Assembly (NCBI GenBank): GCA_030418545.1
Contig: QAIB01000003.1
Location: forward strand, 248,001 to 312,000
Direction: 5' to 3'
Length of the DNA: 64,000 nt
DNA from: Xenophilus aerolatus
Lineage (GTDB): Bacteria > Pseudomonadota > Gammaproteobacteria > Burkholderiales > Burkholderiaceae_C
Shown: piece by piece, positions 18,180 through 27,046 of the stretch
How positions within the stretch are numbered: the first letter of the stretch is position 1
Layout: each line of letters opens with the position of its first letter
Translations under genes and position numbers: made by a program
Notes under the pieces: generated by a model
What the model saw: only the letters and a program-made list of their open reading frames with translations
Told to the model about the DNA's origin: nothing
The model's database searches: none

Positions 18180-18965
18180 ATGCTTTTCCTGCTCTCCCCG
18201 GCGAAGTCGCTGGACTACGACACGCCCGTGCCCGACGGCCTGCCGGCCACGCAGCCGCATTTCGAGGCGCCGCGCGGCCCCTCGGTCGAGCTGATCCGGC
18301 TGCTGCGCGAGAAGTCGCCCCAGCAGGTGGGCGAGCTGATGCACCTGTCCGACAAGCTGTCGGCCCTCAACGTGGCGCGCTACGCGGCGTGGTCGGCCAG
18401 GTCCACCGACCAGAACGCGAAGCAGGCCGCGCTGGCCTTCGACGGCGACGTGTACGGCGGCCTCGATGCCAAGTCGCTCACGGCCGCCCAGCTCGGCTGG
18501 GCGCAGGAACACCTCGTCATCCTCAGCGGCCTGTACGGCGTGCTGCGCCCGCTCGACCGCCTGCAGCCCTACCGCCTGGAGATGGGCACGCCGCTGGCTA
18601 ACCGCCACGGCAAGGACCTCTACGCCTTCTGGGGCTCGCGCATCGCCGAATACCTCAACCAACGCGCCGCCGCCGACCGCTCGCCGGTGGTCATCAACCT
18701 CGCCTCGCAGGAGTACTTTCGCGCCGTCGACCGGCAGGTGCTGAAGGCCCGCGTCGTCGAATGCGTGTTCGAGGAGTGGAAGAACGGCCAGTACAAGATC
18801 GTCAGCTTCTTCGCCAAGCGGGCGCGCGGCCTCATGGCGCGCTGGGCCGTGCTGCACAAGGCCGGCACGCCGCGCAAGCTCGAGGGCTTCGACCTCGAAG
18901 GCTACGCCTTCGCGCCGGCCGTCTCCACGCCCGAGCGCCTCGTCTTCCGCAGGAAGACCGCCTGA
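18180..18965 (+). CDS. yaaA: Peroxide stress protein YaaA (DUF328/UPF0246)
   Basis: This 261-residue protein starts [16 protein letters not shown], the YaaA hallmark, with [20 protein letters not shown] and [13 protein letters not shown] further on. In E. coli the OxyR-controlled YaaA lowers free iron and limits Fenton damage. A GATAAT hexamer ends 6 nt before the ATG and no Shine-Dalgarno is present, so the transcript may be leaderless. It is divergent from valS; the next gene starts 19 nt after its stop. Confidence 0.95.
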   Translation: MLFLLSPAKSLDYDTPVPDGLPATQPHFEAPRGPSVELIRLLREKSPQQVGELMHLSDKLSALNVARYAAWSARSTDQNAKQAALAFDGDVYGGLDAKSLTAAQLGWAQEHLVILSGLYGVLRPLDRLQPYRLEMGTPLANRHGKDLYAFWGSRIAEYLNQRAAADRSPVVINLASQEYFRAVDRQVLKARVVECVFEEWKNGQYKIVSFFAKRARGLMARWAVLHKAGTPRKLEGFDLEGYAFAPAVSTPERLVFRRKTA

Positions 18966-18984
18966 CCGGAGGTAAAACGCCGCC

Positions 18985-19830
18985 ATGCAACCCATCAGTC
19001 CCGAACTGCGCGAATGGATCGTGGCCCAGCTTGCGGCCGGCCACTCCGTCCCGGCGCTGCGCCAGTCGATGCACGCCGCCGGCTGGCGCGACGACGCGAC
19101 CGACGCCGCGCTGGCCGAGGTGGAGCGCACCAGCCGCGGCGACGCCGCCGCCGGCGCCGAGGCACCGGCACGCACCGACATGCCCGGCCCGAACCTGGAG
19201 AACTCCCCGCTGTACCTCGACGCCGGCGACCGGCGCGTGCAGGTCGTGCAGACCGTCAAGCATCCGCGCATCGTGGTGTTCGGCAACCTGCTGTCGGCCG
19301 AGGAGTGCGAGGCGCTGATCGCCGCCGCCCGCCAGCGCCTGTCGCGCTCGCTCACGGTCGAGACCAAGACCGGCGGCGAGACGCTGAACGTCGACCGCAC
19401 CAGCGACGGCATGTTCTTCGAACGCGGCGAGAACGAGGTGGTGCAGCGCATCGAGGCGCGCATCGCCACCCTGCTGAACTGGCCGCTGGATTTCGGCGAG
19501 GGCCTGCAGATCCTGCGCTACAGCCCCGGCGCGCAGTATCGGCCGCACTACGACTACTTCGACCCCAAGGAGCCGGGCACGCCCACCATCCTGCGCCGCG
19601 GCGGCCAGCGCGTGGCCACCCTGGTGATGTACCTGCAGGAGCCGGAGCAGGGCGGCGCCACCACCTTCCCCGACATCGGCCTGGAGGTGGCGCCGGTGCG
19701 TGGCTCGGCCGTCTTCTTCAGCTACGACCGCGCCGACCCCGCCACCCGCACCCTGCATGGCGGCGCACCGGTGCTGGCCGGCGAGAAGTGGGTGGCGACG
19801 AAGTGGCTGCGCGAGCGCACCTTTGCGTAG
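18985..19830 (+). CDS. 2-oxoglutarate/Fe(II) prolyl-4-hydroxylase-like oxygenase
   Basis: This 281-residue enzyme has a double-stranded beta-helix. The iron ligands are His and Asp in QYRPHYDYFDP and the distal His in TRTLHGGAPVLAGEKWVATK, whose Lys would bind 2-oxoglutarate. An N-terminal ~45-residue helical piece (LREWIVAQLAAGHSVPALRQ) precedes it. Bacterial P4H-like proteins modify protein prolines or small molecules; the target is unknown. It follows yaaA by 19 nt, and a link to iron or oxidative stress is only inferred from that neighbour. Confidence 0.88.
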   Translation: MQPISPELREWIVAQLAAGHSVPALRQSMHAAGWRDDATDAALAEVERTSRGDAAAGAEAPARTDMPGPNLENSPLYLDAGDRRVQVVQTVKHPRIVVFGNLLSAEECEALIAAARQRLSRSLTVETKTGGETLNVDRTSDGMFFERGENEVVQRIEARIATLLNWPLDFGEGLQILRYSPGAQYRPHYDYFDPKEPGTPTILRRGGQRVATLVMYLQEPEQGGATTFPDIGLEVAPVRGSAVFFSYDRADPATRTLHGGAPVLAGEKWVATKWLRERTFA

Positions 19831-19846
19831 CCCGGCCAGGATCTCG

Positions 19847-19905
19847 AGCCAAATCGGGCTGCAGCGCCCGTCCCACCTGCGCGGACAGCTATGAAAGTAA
19901 TAGCA
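19847..19905 (+). repeat. Dispersed ~60-bp repeat, copy D (forward), overlapping a gene start
   Basis: This is the cleanest copy: AGCCAAATCGGGCTGCAGCG, then CCCGTCCCACCTGCGCGGAC and an AGCTATGAAAGTAATAGCA end. The ATG of the following hydrolase gene (19891) lies inside the terminal dyad. Confidence 0.85.
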
Positions 19906-20787
19906 AACAACATTCCCATCGAGGTCGAGGACACGGGCGGCGACGGCCCCGTCGTGCTGCTGGTCATGGGCCTGGGCATGCAGCTCATCGCCTGGCCCGA
20001 GCCCTTCGTGCGTGCCCTGGCCGACGCGGGCTACCGCGTGCTGCGGCACGACAACCGCGACATCGGCCTGTCTCAGCATTTCGACGACGCCCAAAGCCGC
20101 AACCTGCTGTGGGAGGTGCTGCGCCAGAAGTTCGGCCTGGCCGTGCGCGCGCCGTACAGCCTGCAGGACATGGCGCTCGACGCGCTCGGCGTGCTCGATG
20201 CGCTCGAGATCGACGAGGCCCACGTGATCGGCGTCTCGATGGGCGGCATGATCGCCCAGCGCATGGCGGCCACGGCGCCACGGCGCGTGCGGACGCTGAC
20301 CAGCGTGATGAGCTCCAGCGGCGCCGCCGGCCTGCCCGGCGCGCGGGCTGACGTCGGCGCGGCGCTCATGCGCCGCCCCAAGGGCACGAGCGAGGCCGCG
20401 CTCGTCGAGCACACGCTGGGCCTGGTACGCCTGATCGCCAGCCCCGGCTGGCCCTTCGACGAGGCGGCGGCGCGCGAGCGCATCGCCGCCGGCCTTCGGC
20501 GCTCCTACCACCCGGCCGGCGTGGTACGCCAGATGCTCGCGATCGGCGCCGACACCGCTCGCCGCCCCGAAGTGCTGCCGCGCATCGCCAGCCCGACGCT
20601 CGTGCTGCACGGCGACGCCGACCCGCTGGTGCCCATCGCCTGCGGGCAGGACACGGCGCGGCGCATTCCCGGCGCGCGCTTCACCGCCATCCCCGGCATG
20701 GCGCACGACCTGCCGGCCGGTGCGCTGCCGGTGCTGCTCTCGCACATCCTTCCCTTTCTCGCCGAGGCCCGACGGGCATCGCCATGA
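19891..20787 (+). CDS. Alpha/beta hydrolase
   Basis: This 298-residue protein has the nucleophile elbow [15 protein letters not shown], the strand/oxyanion region [16 protein letters not shown], an acid in [10 protein letters not shown] and the catalytic His in IPGMAHDLP. It resembles the methylesterase/haloperoxidase-like group; the substrate is unknown. The only suitable start lies within the end of a dispersed repeat, so the first five codons are repeat-derived. Its last four bases overlap the queF start (ATGA), implying translational coupling. Confidence 0.85.
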   Translation: MKVIANNIPIEVEDTGGDGPVVLLVMGLGMQLIAWPEPFVRALADAGYRVLRHDNRDIGLSQHFDDAQSRNLLWEVLRQKFGLAVRAPYSLQDMALDALGVLDALEIDEAHVIGVSMGGMIAQRMAATAPRRVRTLTSVMSSSGAAGLPGARADVGAALMRRPKGTSEAALVEHTLGLVRLIASPGWPFDEAAARERIAAGLRRSYHPAGVVRQMLAIGADTARRPEVLPRIASPTLVLHGDADPLVPIACGQDTARRIPGARFTAIPGMAHDLPAGALPVLLSHILPFLAEARRASP

Positions 20788-21659
20788 CGCTTCCCAACAC
20801 CCCCGAACAGTCACAGCTCGGCCGTGCATCGGCCTACGTCGACCGCTACGACGCGTCGCTCCTTTTTCCGCTGTCGCGCACGCCGCAGCGCCTGGCGCTC
20901 GGCCTGGCCGCACCCGTGCCCGGCCAGACGCCCGTGCTGCCCTTCTTCGGCGCCGACATGTGGACCGCCTTCGAGCTGAGCTGGCTCAACCCGCGCGGCA
21001 AGCCGCAGCTGGCCATCGCGCACTTCACTTTCCCGTGCGAGACGCCCAACATCATCGAGAGCAAGTCCTTCAAGCTCTACCTGAACAGCTTCAACAGCAC
21101 CGTCTTCGCCGATGCCGAGGCGGTGCGCGAGCGTCTGCGGGCAGACCTGTCGGAAGCCGCTTGGCGCGGCAGCGACCGCACCGGGACCGTCGGGGTGAAG
21201 CTGCTGGCCCCCGACCATTTCGACCGCGAGGGTGTGGCCGAACTCGACGGCCTCGACCTGGATCGGCTGGACCTCGAATGCAGCGCTTACGAGCCGGCGC
21301 CCGAGCTGCTCACCGCCGCCTTCGACGAGCCGCCCGTCAACGAGGTGCTCACCAGCCGGCTGCTCAAGAGCAACTGCCGAGTCACCGGCCAGCCGGACTG
21401 GGGCAGCGTGCAGGTCCGCTATAGCGGCCCGGCCATCGACCAGGCCGGCCTGTTGCGCTACATCGTGAGCTTTCGCAACCACAACGAATTCCACGAGCCT
21501 TGCTGCGAGCGCATCTTCAGCGACATCATGGCGCGCTGCGCGCCCACCAAGCTGGCCGTGTACTGCCGCTACACCCGCCGCGGCGGGCTCGACATCAACC
21601 CCTTCCGCACGAGCTGGCCGCAGGCGCTGCCGGCCAACATCCGGACGGCGCGGCAGTGA
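20784..21659 (+). CDS. queF: NADPH-dependent 7-cyano-7-deazaguanine reductase QueF
   Basis: This 291-residue long-form (E. coli-type, two-domain) QueF reduces preQ0 to preQ1 for queuosine in tRNA. The substrate Cys is in [20 protein letters not shown], which also carries the ESKS(F/Y)K signature, and [19 protein letters not shown] lies in the C-terminal half. Its start overlaps the hydrolase stop by 4 nt. No other queuosine gene is in the window. Confidence 0.95.
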   Translation: MTLPNTPEQSQLGRASAYVDRYDASLLFPLSRTPQRLALGLAAPVPGQTPVLPFFGADMWTAFELSWLNPRGKPQLAIAHFTFPCETPNIIESKSFKLYLNSFNSTVFADAEAVRERLRADLSEAAWRGSDRTGTVGVKLLAPDHFDREGVAELDGLDLDRLDLECSAYEPAPELLTAAFDEPPVNEVLTSRLLKSNCRVTGQPDWGSVQVRYSGPAIDQAGLLRYIVSFRNHNEFHEPCCERIFSDIMARCAPTKLAVYCRYTRRGGLDINPFRTSWPQALPANIRTARQ

Positions 21660-21747
21660 GGGCCCGCGCCGGCATCGGCGCTTTCCTACACGGCGCGTCG
21701 CGGGGCGCGCGGATACTGGTCGCTTTCCACCCACCGGGACCCCCGAC

Positions 21748-22113
21748 TTGAACGTTCTCATCGTCGACGACAACGCTTCCGCGGCCGAGTTGCTGCAGGA
21801 GTTGATCGTCCTGCAGGACCACACGGCGCGTTGCGCCTTCACGGCCCAGGAAGCGATCGAGACCTTCGACAGCGAACATTTCGACGTCGCCCTGGTCGAC
21901 CTCACGCTGCCCGATCGGCCCGGCACCGACGTGGCCCGCCACCTGCGCCAGACCGCGCAGGACCGCCCGCTCATGCTGGTGGCGATCTCGGGCTACGGCG
22001 TGGGCGACGCGGCCGGCGCACAGGCCGCCCCGCTCTTCGACCACTACCTGCAAAAGCCGATCGACTTCGATGCGCTCGACCGGCTGCTGGCCAATCCGCC
22101 GGCTGCCGCGTAG
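21748..22113 (+). CDS. Stand-alone response regulator receiver (CheY-like)
   Basis: This 121-residue single-domain receiver has the acidic pocket VLIVDDNASAAE, the phosphoacceptor Asp in ALVDLTLPDRPG, a switch Ser in LVAISGYG and Lys in YLQKPIDFDAL. There is no output domain. The start appears to be TTG at 21748, because the family begins directly with NVLIVDDN and no ATG is available. The following gene, 23 nt downstream, looks like a histidine phosphotransferase, so the two may be partners. Confidence 0.88.
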   Translation: MNVLIVDDNASAAELLQELIVLQDHTARCAFTAQEAIETFDSEHFDVALVDLTLPDRPGTDVARHLRQTAQDRPLMLVAISGYGVGDAAGAQAAPLFDHYLQKPIDFDALDRLLANPPAAA

Positions 22114-22136
22114 CCCGCACGGCCGACACCCCTTCC

Positions 22137-22817
22137 ATGAAAGCCTCTCCCAGCGCCCGCAGCTGGATCGCGGCCGGCGTGCGGCACGAACTGCTCATGC
22201 GCGCGATGCCGGCGCTGCGCCACGACATGGCCTCGCCGGTGTCGTTGATCCGCATGAGCCTGCTCATGCTGCGCCGGCAGGTCGCCGCGAACCCGCCCGA
22301 CGTCGCTGCCTGCGAGCAGCGCGTGGGGCAGGTCGACGAACAGCTGGGCATGCTGATCGGCAGCATGCGTGCCCTGCGCGACTGGGAACTGGGCATCGAC
22401 GACGACGGCGTGACGCGTGCCGGCCTGGTGCGCCAGTGCACGGGGCTGATGCGCGCGGCCTTCGACCTCAACGGCATCGCGCTCGAGCTGGACGAAGGCT
22501 TCGATGCCGACGAGGACGGGGCTCCCACCTGGCGCGATGCGCCGGCACTGCGCTACCTGCTGCTGGGCGCGCTGTGCCACCTGCAGGACAGCGTCGCCGA
22601 GATCGGTCTTGTGCGCGTCTCGCCCGAGGGCGACGCCGGCGTGGTGGTGCGAGCCGAGTCACGCCCGGCCGACGGCGGCCGGCCCGAGATGGTGCCGCAT
22701 CGCGCGCCGCGCAGCCTGGCCATCGATGCCGTCAGCCTCCAGAGCCTGGCCGACGACCTCTGCCACGCGCTCAGGATCGAGCGGGACGCGGTGCACCTCG
22801 ACCTGCGCGCGGGCTGA
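22137..22817 (+). CDS. Histidine-kinase-like / histidine phosphotransferase protein with degenerate ATPase
   Basis: This 226-residue protein contains an H-box-like segment PALRHDMASPVSLIRMSLLM (His followed five residues on by Pro, as in DHp domains) and a helical hairpin through MLIGSMRALRDWELG. The rest resembles a catalytic-ATPase fold (LRYLLLGALCHLQDSVAEIG), but the N, G1 and G2 boxes are missing. That layout matches ChpT-type phosphotransferases rather than active kinases. It follows the receiver gene. Its last 47 bases overlap the 3' end of the convergent topoisomerase gene. Confidence 0.6.
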   Translation: MKASPSARSWIAAGVRHELLMRAMPALRHDMASPVSLIRMSLLMLRRQVAANPPDVAACEQRVGQVDEQLGMLIGSMRALRDWELGIDDDGVTRAGLVRQCTGLMRAAFDLNGIALELDEGFDADEDGAPTWRDAPALRYLLLGALCHLQDSVAEIGLVRVSPEGDAGVVVRAESRPADGGRPEMVPHRAPRSLAIDAVSLQSLADDLCHALRIERDAVHLDLRAG

Positions 22818-23994
22818 CGCCAGCCCGCGTGGCCGCGCGTTCTGCGCGGGCCGCTGCCATGCGCTGGTGGCGCATGAAGGCGGCCAGGCGCGACTCCGCC
22901 GCCAGCAGGCCGCGCGGCGGCCGCGAACCCGCGATGCGTTCCCAGATCGCCGCCATGCCCTCCGCGTCCTTCGACAGCTGCGTGCCCAGGGCCAGCACCG
23001 CCGGGTGCACATACGCCTTCTTGCACACGGCCGGCGTGTTGCCCAGCTGGCGCGCGACCGCGCCCAGGATCTCCTTGGCGCTGTAGCGGACCTCGGGGTC
23101 GGCCGCGTTCTGCTCGCACGCGAGGCGCGTGAGTTCCAGCGCCTGTACCGTGCCGTGCCAGGTGCGGAAATCCTTGGCCGTGAATTCGCCGCCCGACGCC
23201 TCGCGCAGATAGTCGTTCACGTCGCTGGAGCCGATGCCGTGGGGCGTGCCGTCCTCGTCGGTGTACTGGAAGAGTTCCTGGCCGGGCAATTGCTGGCACT
23301 GGCGCACCACCTTGGCGACGCGCGCGTCGTCGACCTCGGCTTCGTGCATCACGCCGCTCTTGCCGCGAAAGCGCAGCTTCAGCGCGGCGCCTTTGACCTG
23401 CGCATGGCGGTTGCGCAGCGTGGTCAGGCCATAGGAGCCGTTGCTGCTCGCGTACTCCTCGTTGCCGACGCGAAGGTAGGTGGTGTCCAGCAGGCGCACG
23501 ATCGCGGCCAGCACCGTCTCGCGGCCGATCGGGGCGCCCGCGCGCAGCTTGCTCGCGGCCGCGAGGTCGCGTCGCACGCGCAGGCGGATGCGGGGCAGTG
23601 CGCGGCCGAAGGCCTCCAGCCGCTCGAACTTGGCCTCGTCCTTCAGGACCCGCCAATCGGGGTGATACCGGTACTGCTTGCGACCGCGCGCATCGAGCCC
23701 GATGGCCTGCAGGTGGCCGTTGGGCAAGGGGCAGATCCACACGTCGGTGTACGCGGGCGGAATGGCGAGCTGGCGGATGCGGGCGAGCTCGTCGGCGTTG
23801 CGCACCCAGCGGCCGCGCGCATCGCGGTAGCGAAAGCCGTCCCCCTGCTTCACGCGCGTGAGGCCCGGCATCTCGGGCGACACGTAGACCAGGCCATTGG
23901 CCAGCGGCTGGGGCCGCGGCGTTGCGCTGGCGCGGCGCGGGGTGGGGGAGGGAGCGGCGGTCGGCACGAGGGGACGATGCCGCCCGGCGGCCAC
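22771..23994 (-). CDS. DNA topoisomerase IB (poxvirus-type)
   Basis: This 407-residue type IB enzyme has the catalytic pocket YLRVGNEEYASSNGSYGLTT, the KDFRTWHGT segment with the conserved His, and the active-site Tyr in VCKKAYVHPAVL. TypeIB enzymes relax supercoils through a 3'-phosphotyrosine. The N-terminal ~30 residues are Pro/Ala-rich, and the Arg/Ala-rich C-terminal tail is probably DNA-binding. The 3' end overlaps the preceding plus-strand gene by 47 bp. The start could be internal; 23994 is the furthest plausible ATG. Confidence 0.93.
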   Translation of the reverse strand: MAAGRHRPLVPTAAPSPTPRRASATPRPQPLANGLVYVSPEMPGLTRVKQGDGFRYRDARGRWVRNADELARIRQLAIPPAYTDVWICPLPNGHLQAIGLDARGRKQYRYHPDWRVLKDEAKFERLEAFGRALPRIRLRVRRDLAAASKLRAGAPIGRETVLAAIVRLLDTTYLRVGNEEYASSNGSYGLTTLRNRHAQVKGAALKLRFRGKSGVMHEAEVDDARVAKVVRQCQQLPGQELFQYTDEDGTPHGIGSSDVNDYLREASGGEFTAKDFRTWHGTVQALELTRLACEQNAADPEVRYSAKEILGAVARQLGNTPAVCKKAYVHPAVLALGTQLSKDAEGMAAIWERIAGSRPPRGLLAAESRLAAFMRHQRMAAARAERAATRAGVSPRAGRGAPRPARS

Positions 23995-24092
23995 CCGCGG
24001 CTGTAGGACGCGCGCCGCGCGCAGGGTGCGCGTGCAGCGCGTCGTGCGGCTTCGTAGACTCGCGGTCTTCCTTCCTCATCCATGGACCCGCC

Positions 24093-25133
24093 ATGCGCCG
24101 CCTGCTCGTTTGCCTTTCATCACCTCTTCGCCTCGCCGCCATGCTGGTCCTGGCCGGCTGGCTCGCCGGCTGCGCCAGCGCCCCGGGCGCCGAGGCCCAG
24201 CGCCCGGTGCGGGTGAAGGTCTTCGTCGCCGCCATGTTCGAGATCGGCGAGAACACCGGCGACCGTGCCGGCGAGTTCCAGCACTGGTACGAACGCTACT
24301 GGAAGGACGCCACGCCCATCGCCGTGCCCGGCGCGCTGGGCCCGGTCTACTGCAACGCCGACGGCGTCTGCGGCGCGGTGCTCGGCATGGGCAAGGTGAA
24401 CTCGTCCTCGTCGATGCAGGCCATCCTGCTCAACCCGCGCTTCGACTTCTCGCAGGCCTACTACGTCATCTCGGGCGTGGCCGGCACGCCGCCCTCGCGC
24501 GGCACCATCGGCGAAGTGAACTGGGCCACCTGGCTGGTCGACTACGACCTGGGCCACCGCTGGGCGCCCGAAGAGAACACGCCCGGCGCGCCCACCTTCA
24601 TGCCGCGCAAGGGCTACGAGGAGTACCGCCGCTTCCAGCTCAACCCGCAACTCGTGGGCTGGGCCATGAAGCTCTCGGCCGACACGCCGCTCAAGGACGC
24701 CGACTCCGCACGCACCTACCGCCTGCGCTACCCCGACGCCGCCGCGCGCCGTGCACCCTTCGTCGGCACCGGCACGCACATGACGGGCGACACCTTCTTC
24801 CACGGCCCCGGCATGTCGAAGCAGGCGCAGTACATCGCCAAGCTCTACGGCGCCGACGACTACGTCATCACCGAGATGGAAGCCGCGGCCATCACGCTGG
24901 TCATCAAGCGCACCCATGGCACCGACCGCGTGATGAGCCTGCGAGGCGCGGTCAACTTCGACCAGGGCAGCCCCGGCGAAACCACCCTGCAGCATCTGGA
25001 CCCGGCACCGGGCCAGACGGCCGGCGGCTTCGCCGAGACGGTGGCCAACATCGAGGCCGTGGGTTCGCGTGTGGTCGACCACATCGTGGCGAACTGGTCG
25101 CAGTGGCAGGCCGGCGTGCCGCCGCTGCGCTGA
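24093..25133 (+). CDS. Purine nucleoside permease (NUP)-family lipoprotein
   Basis: This 346-residue exported protein has a lipobox (LAGWLAGC, Cys about residue 26). Family features include VKVFVAAMFEIGENTGDR, GMGKVNSSSSMQAILLNPRF, YYVISGVAGTPPSRGTIGEV and ITEMEAAAITLVIKR. NUP proteins were named from yeast purine nucleoside permease, but the fold is close to nucleoside phosphorylases, so binding or phosphorolysis of nucleosides at the periplasmic face is possible. The start at 24093 gives the signal peptide. The CLC gene follows 6 nt later. Confidence 0.85.
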   Translation: MRRLLVCLSSPLRLAAMLVLAGWLAGCASAPGAEAQRPVRVKVFVAAMFEIGENTGDRAGEFQHWYERYWKDATPIAVPGALGPVYCNADGVCGAVLGMGKVNSSSSMQAILLNPRFDFSQAYYVISGVAGTPPSRGTIGEVNWATWLVDYDLGHRWAPEENTPGAPTFMPRKGYEEYRRFQLNPQLVGWAMKLSADTPLKDADSARTYRLRYPDAAARRAPFVGTGTHMTGDTFFHGPGMSKQAQYIAKLYGADDYVITEMEAAAITLVIKRTHGTDRVMSLRGAVNFDQGSPGETTLQHLDPAPGQTAGGFAETVANIEAVGSRVVDHIVANWSQWQAGVPPLR

Positions 25134-25139
25134 CGCGGC

Positions 25140-26459
25140 GTGGACGCTGCCGCCGATCGCGACGCCGCAGCGACGCCCAGGCGCTGGCCCACGGGCCGCG
25201 GCGCGCGGCTCTGGCTGCTGGCCATGCTCACCGGCGCGCTGGCCGCGGCGGCCACCGTGCTGTTCCGCGGCCTGGCGCATGGCGTCGAATGGCTCGCGAC
25301 CGGGCATGCCGCCGGCTTCGTCGATGCCGCTCGTGCCATCGCGCCCTGGCAGCGCGTGGTGGTGGGCACGGCGGGCGGCCTGCTGGCAGGCGCCGTGCTG
25401 CACCTGGGCCTGCGCTGGGCGCGCCGCGGGCCGGCGGGCGACCATCACCTCGACTACATCGACGCGGCGCGCCAGGGCCGCGTCGATCTCAACGACCGCA
25501 CGACGCTCACGCGCAGCCTCTCGTCGCTGCTCTCGGTGGGCACCGGCGCGTCCATCGGCCGTGAAGGCCCGATGGTGCAGATGGCGGCCTGGTTCGCCGC
25601 CACGCTCGCGCGTCGTCTCCCGCTGGCGGTCGAGGAGCGCAAGACCCTGCTGGTGTGCGGCATCGCGGCGGGGATCGGCGCGGCCTACCACGCGCCGGTG
25701 GCGGGCGTCGTTTTCGTGCTCGAGCTGGCGCTGGGCTTCTTCGTGCGATCGGCGGTGGCGCCGGTGCTCATCGCTGCCGCCACCGCCAGCGCGCTGATGC
25801 ACTGGTTCGTCGAGCCGCAGGCCCTGTACGTGATGCCCACGCTGCCGCTGCAGCCCACCAGCCTCGGTGCGGCGCTGGTCGCTGGCCTGCTGTTCGGTGC
25901 CACCGGCTGGGCGCTGCTGGGGCTGCTGGAGCGCAGCCGCATCGTCTTCGGCCGCATCGTCTCACCGGTCGCGCGGCTGGGCGCGGGCGGCCTGCTGGTG
26001 GGCCTGCTGGCGGCCGCGGTGCCCGAGGTCTGGGGCAACGGCTACAGCGTGGTCTCGGCCGTGCTGCGCGGCGACCTGCTCTGGCAGATGCTGGCCTGGG
26101 TGCTGGTGGCCAAGGTGCTGGCCACGGCGCTGAGCTCGGGCAGCGGCGCCATCGGCGGCGTGTTCACGCCCTCGCTGCTGGTGGGCGCGGCAGCCGGCAG
26201 CGTGCTCGCCCAGCTCGCGGTGCACGTGTTGCCCATGGCCTGGGTCGGCGACCCGCGCGTGATGGCCGTGGTCGGCATGGCGGCCGTGCTGGCGGCGGTC
26301 ACGCATGCGCCGCTCATGGCCATCGTGATGGTGATGGAGATGACCAACCAGTTCCAGCTCACCCTGCCCACCATGCTGGCCTGCGGCGTCGCCCACGCGG
26401 TCAGCACGCGCTTCGGCGCCAAGCCGCTCTACGGCAATCCGATCGAGGCGCGCTCCTGA
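25140..26459 (+). CDS. CLC-family chloride channel/transporter (ClcB-like)
   Basis: This 439-residue membrane protein has the CLC selectivity motifs GTGASIGREGPMVQMA (with the gating Glu of GREGP) and GSGAIGGVFTPSLLVG. There are ten or more hydrophobic helices and no C-terminal CBS pair. It appears to start with GTG at 25140, seven bases after the NUP stop. The proton-glutamate of exchangers could not be placed confidently, so channel versus Cl-/H+ exchange is open. Confidence 0.9.
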   Translation: MDAAADRDAAATPRRWPTGRGARLWLLAMLTGALAAAATVLFRGLAHGVEWLATGHAAGFVDAARAIAPWQRVVVGTAGGLLAGAVLHLGLRWARRGPAGDHHLDYIDAARQGRVDLNDRTTLTRSLSSLLSVGTGASIGREGPMVQMAAWFAATLARRLPLAVEERKTLLVCGIAAGIGAAYHAPVAGVVFVLELALGFFVRSAVAPVLIAAATASALMHWFVEPQALYVMPTLPLQPTSLGAALVAGLLFGATGWALLGLLERSRIVFGRIVSPVARLGAGGLLVGLLAAAVPEVWGNGYSVVSAVLRGDLLWQMLAWVLVAKVLATALSSGSGAIGGVFTPSLLVGAAAGSVLAQLAVHVLPMAWVGDPRVMAVVGMAAVLAAVTHAPLMAIVMVMEMTNQFQLTLPTMLACGVAHAVSTRFGAKPLYGNPIEARS

Positions 26460-26627
26460 GGCTTGCGTGTGGTGCCGGCACCGCTCGCCTGCGGGTGTCG
26501 GGATGGAGGCCGGCCTATCGGGCACCAGCGCTTCGACGATGCGCACCAGGGTGGACGCGCGGCAGCCTCGCGACGGCGCCGTAAAGCGGCGTCTGTGTAC
26601 CGCTCATCCGCGCCGACATTCGGCCAT

Positions 26628-26930
26628 TCAGCCGGGCAGCTTCGCTGCAAGCACGTCGACCTTCTGGATCGACGGGGGCTCGGAGAACAACGCGGCTGCC
26701 TGTGCCATCAAGGCCGCCGCCACCTTGCCGGAAAGATGTGCCTGGCGGCCTGCTTCATCCGGGAAGGCATCGAAGATCCCGAAGGTGCTCGGCCCGAGGC
26801 GGATGCCGAACCAGGCGGTGGTGGCGGGTTCCTCGATGACGAGGGGAAGGCCGCTCAAAAGGAAGTCCTCGACCTCCTTCGCCTTGCCGGGCTTGGCTTC
26901 CAGGCGAACGAACAATGCGACGGTGACCAT
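26628..26930 (-). CDS. Antibiotic biosynthesis monooxygenase (ABM) domain protein
   Basis: This 100-residue ferredoxin-like protein begins MVTVALFVRLEAKPGKAKEV and contains TTAWFGIRLGPSTFGIFDAF, typical of the ABM/YgiN fold used for quinol oxidation or as dimeric accessory domains. An AAGGAAG lies ahead of the ATG. It is 116 bp downstream of the LysR gene on the same strand, opposite an NmrA-type oxidoreductase, so it may belong to a quinone or electrophile response. Confidence 0.88.
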   Translation of the reverse strand: MVTVALFVRLEAKPGKAKEVEDFLLSGLPLVIEEPATTAWFGIRLGPSTFGIFDAFPDEAGRQAHLSGKVAAALMAQAAALFSEPPSIQKVDVLAAKLPG

Positions 26931-27046
26931 GGCGTGCTTCCTTGGGTTCAACGACGTGCGACCGGATTGATCGCGTCGGGCCATGCAGTCTGCGCCTTTC
27001 GAATGCCCATGCCACCAGCGCGGAGCCGCCGGCACGCGCGCTACGG

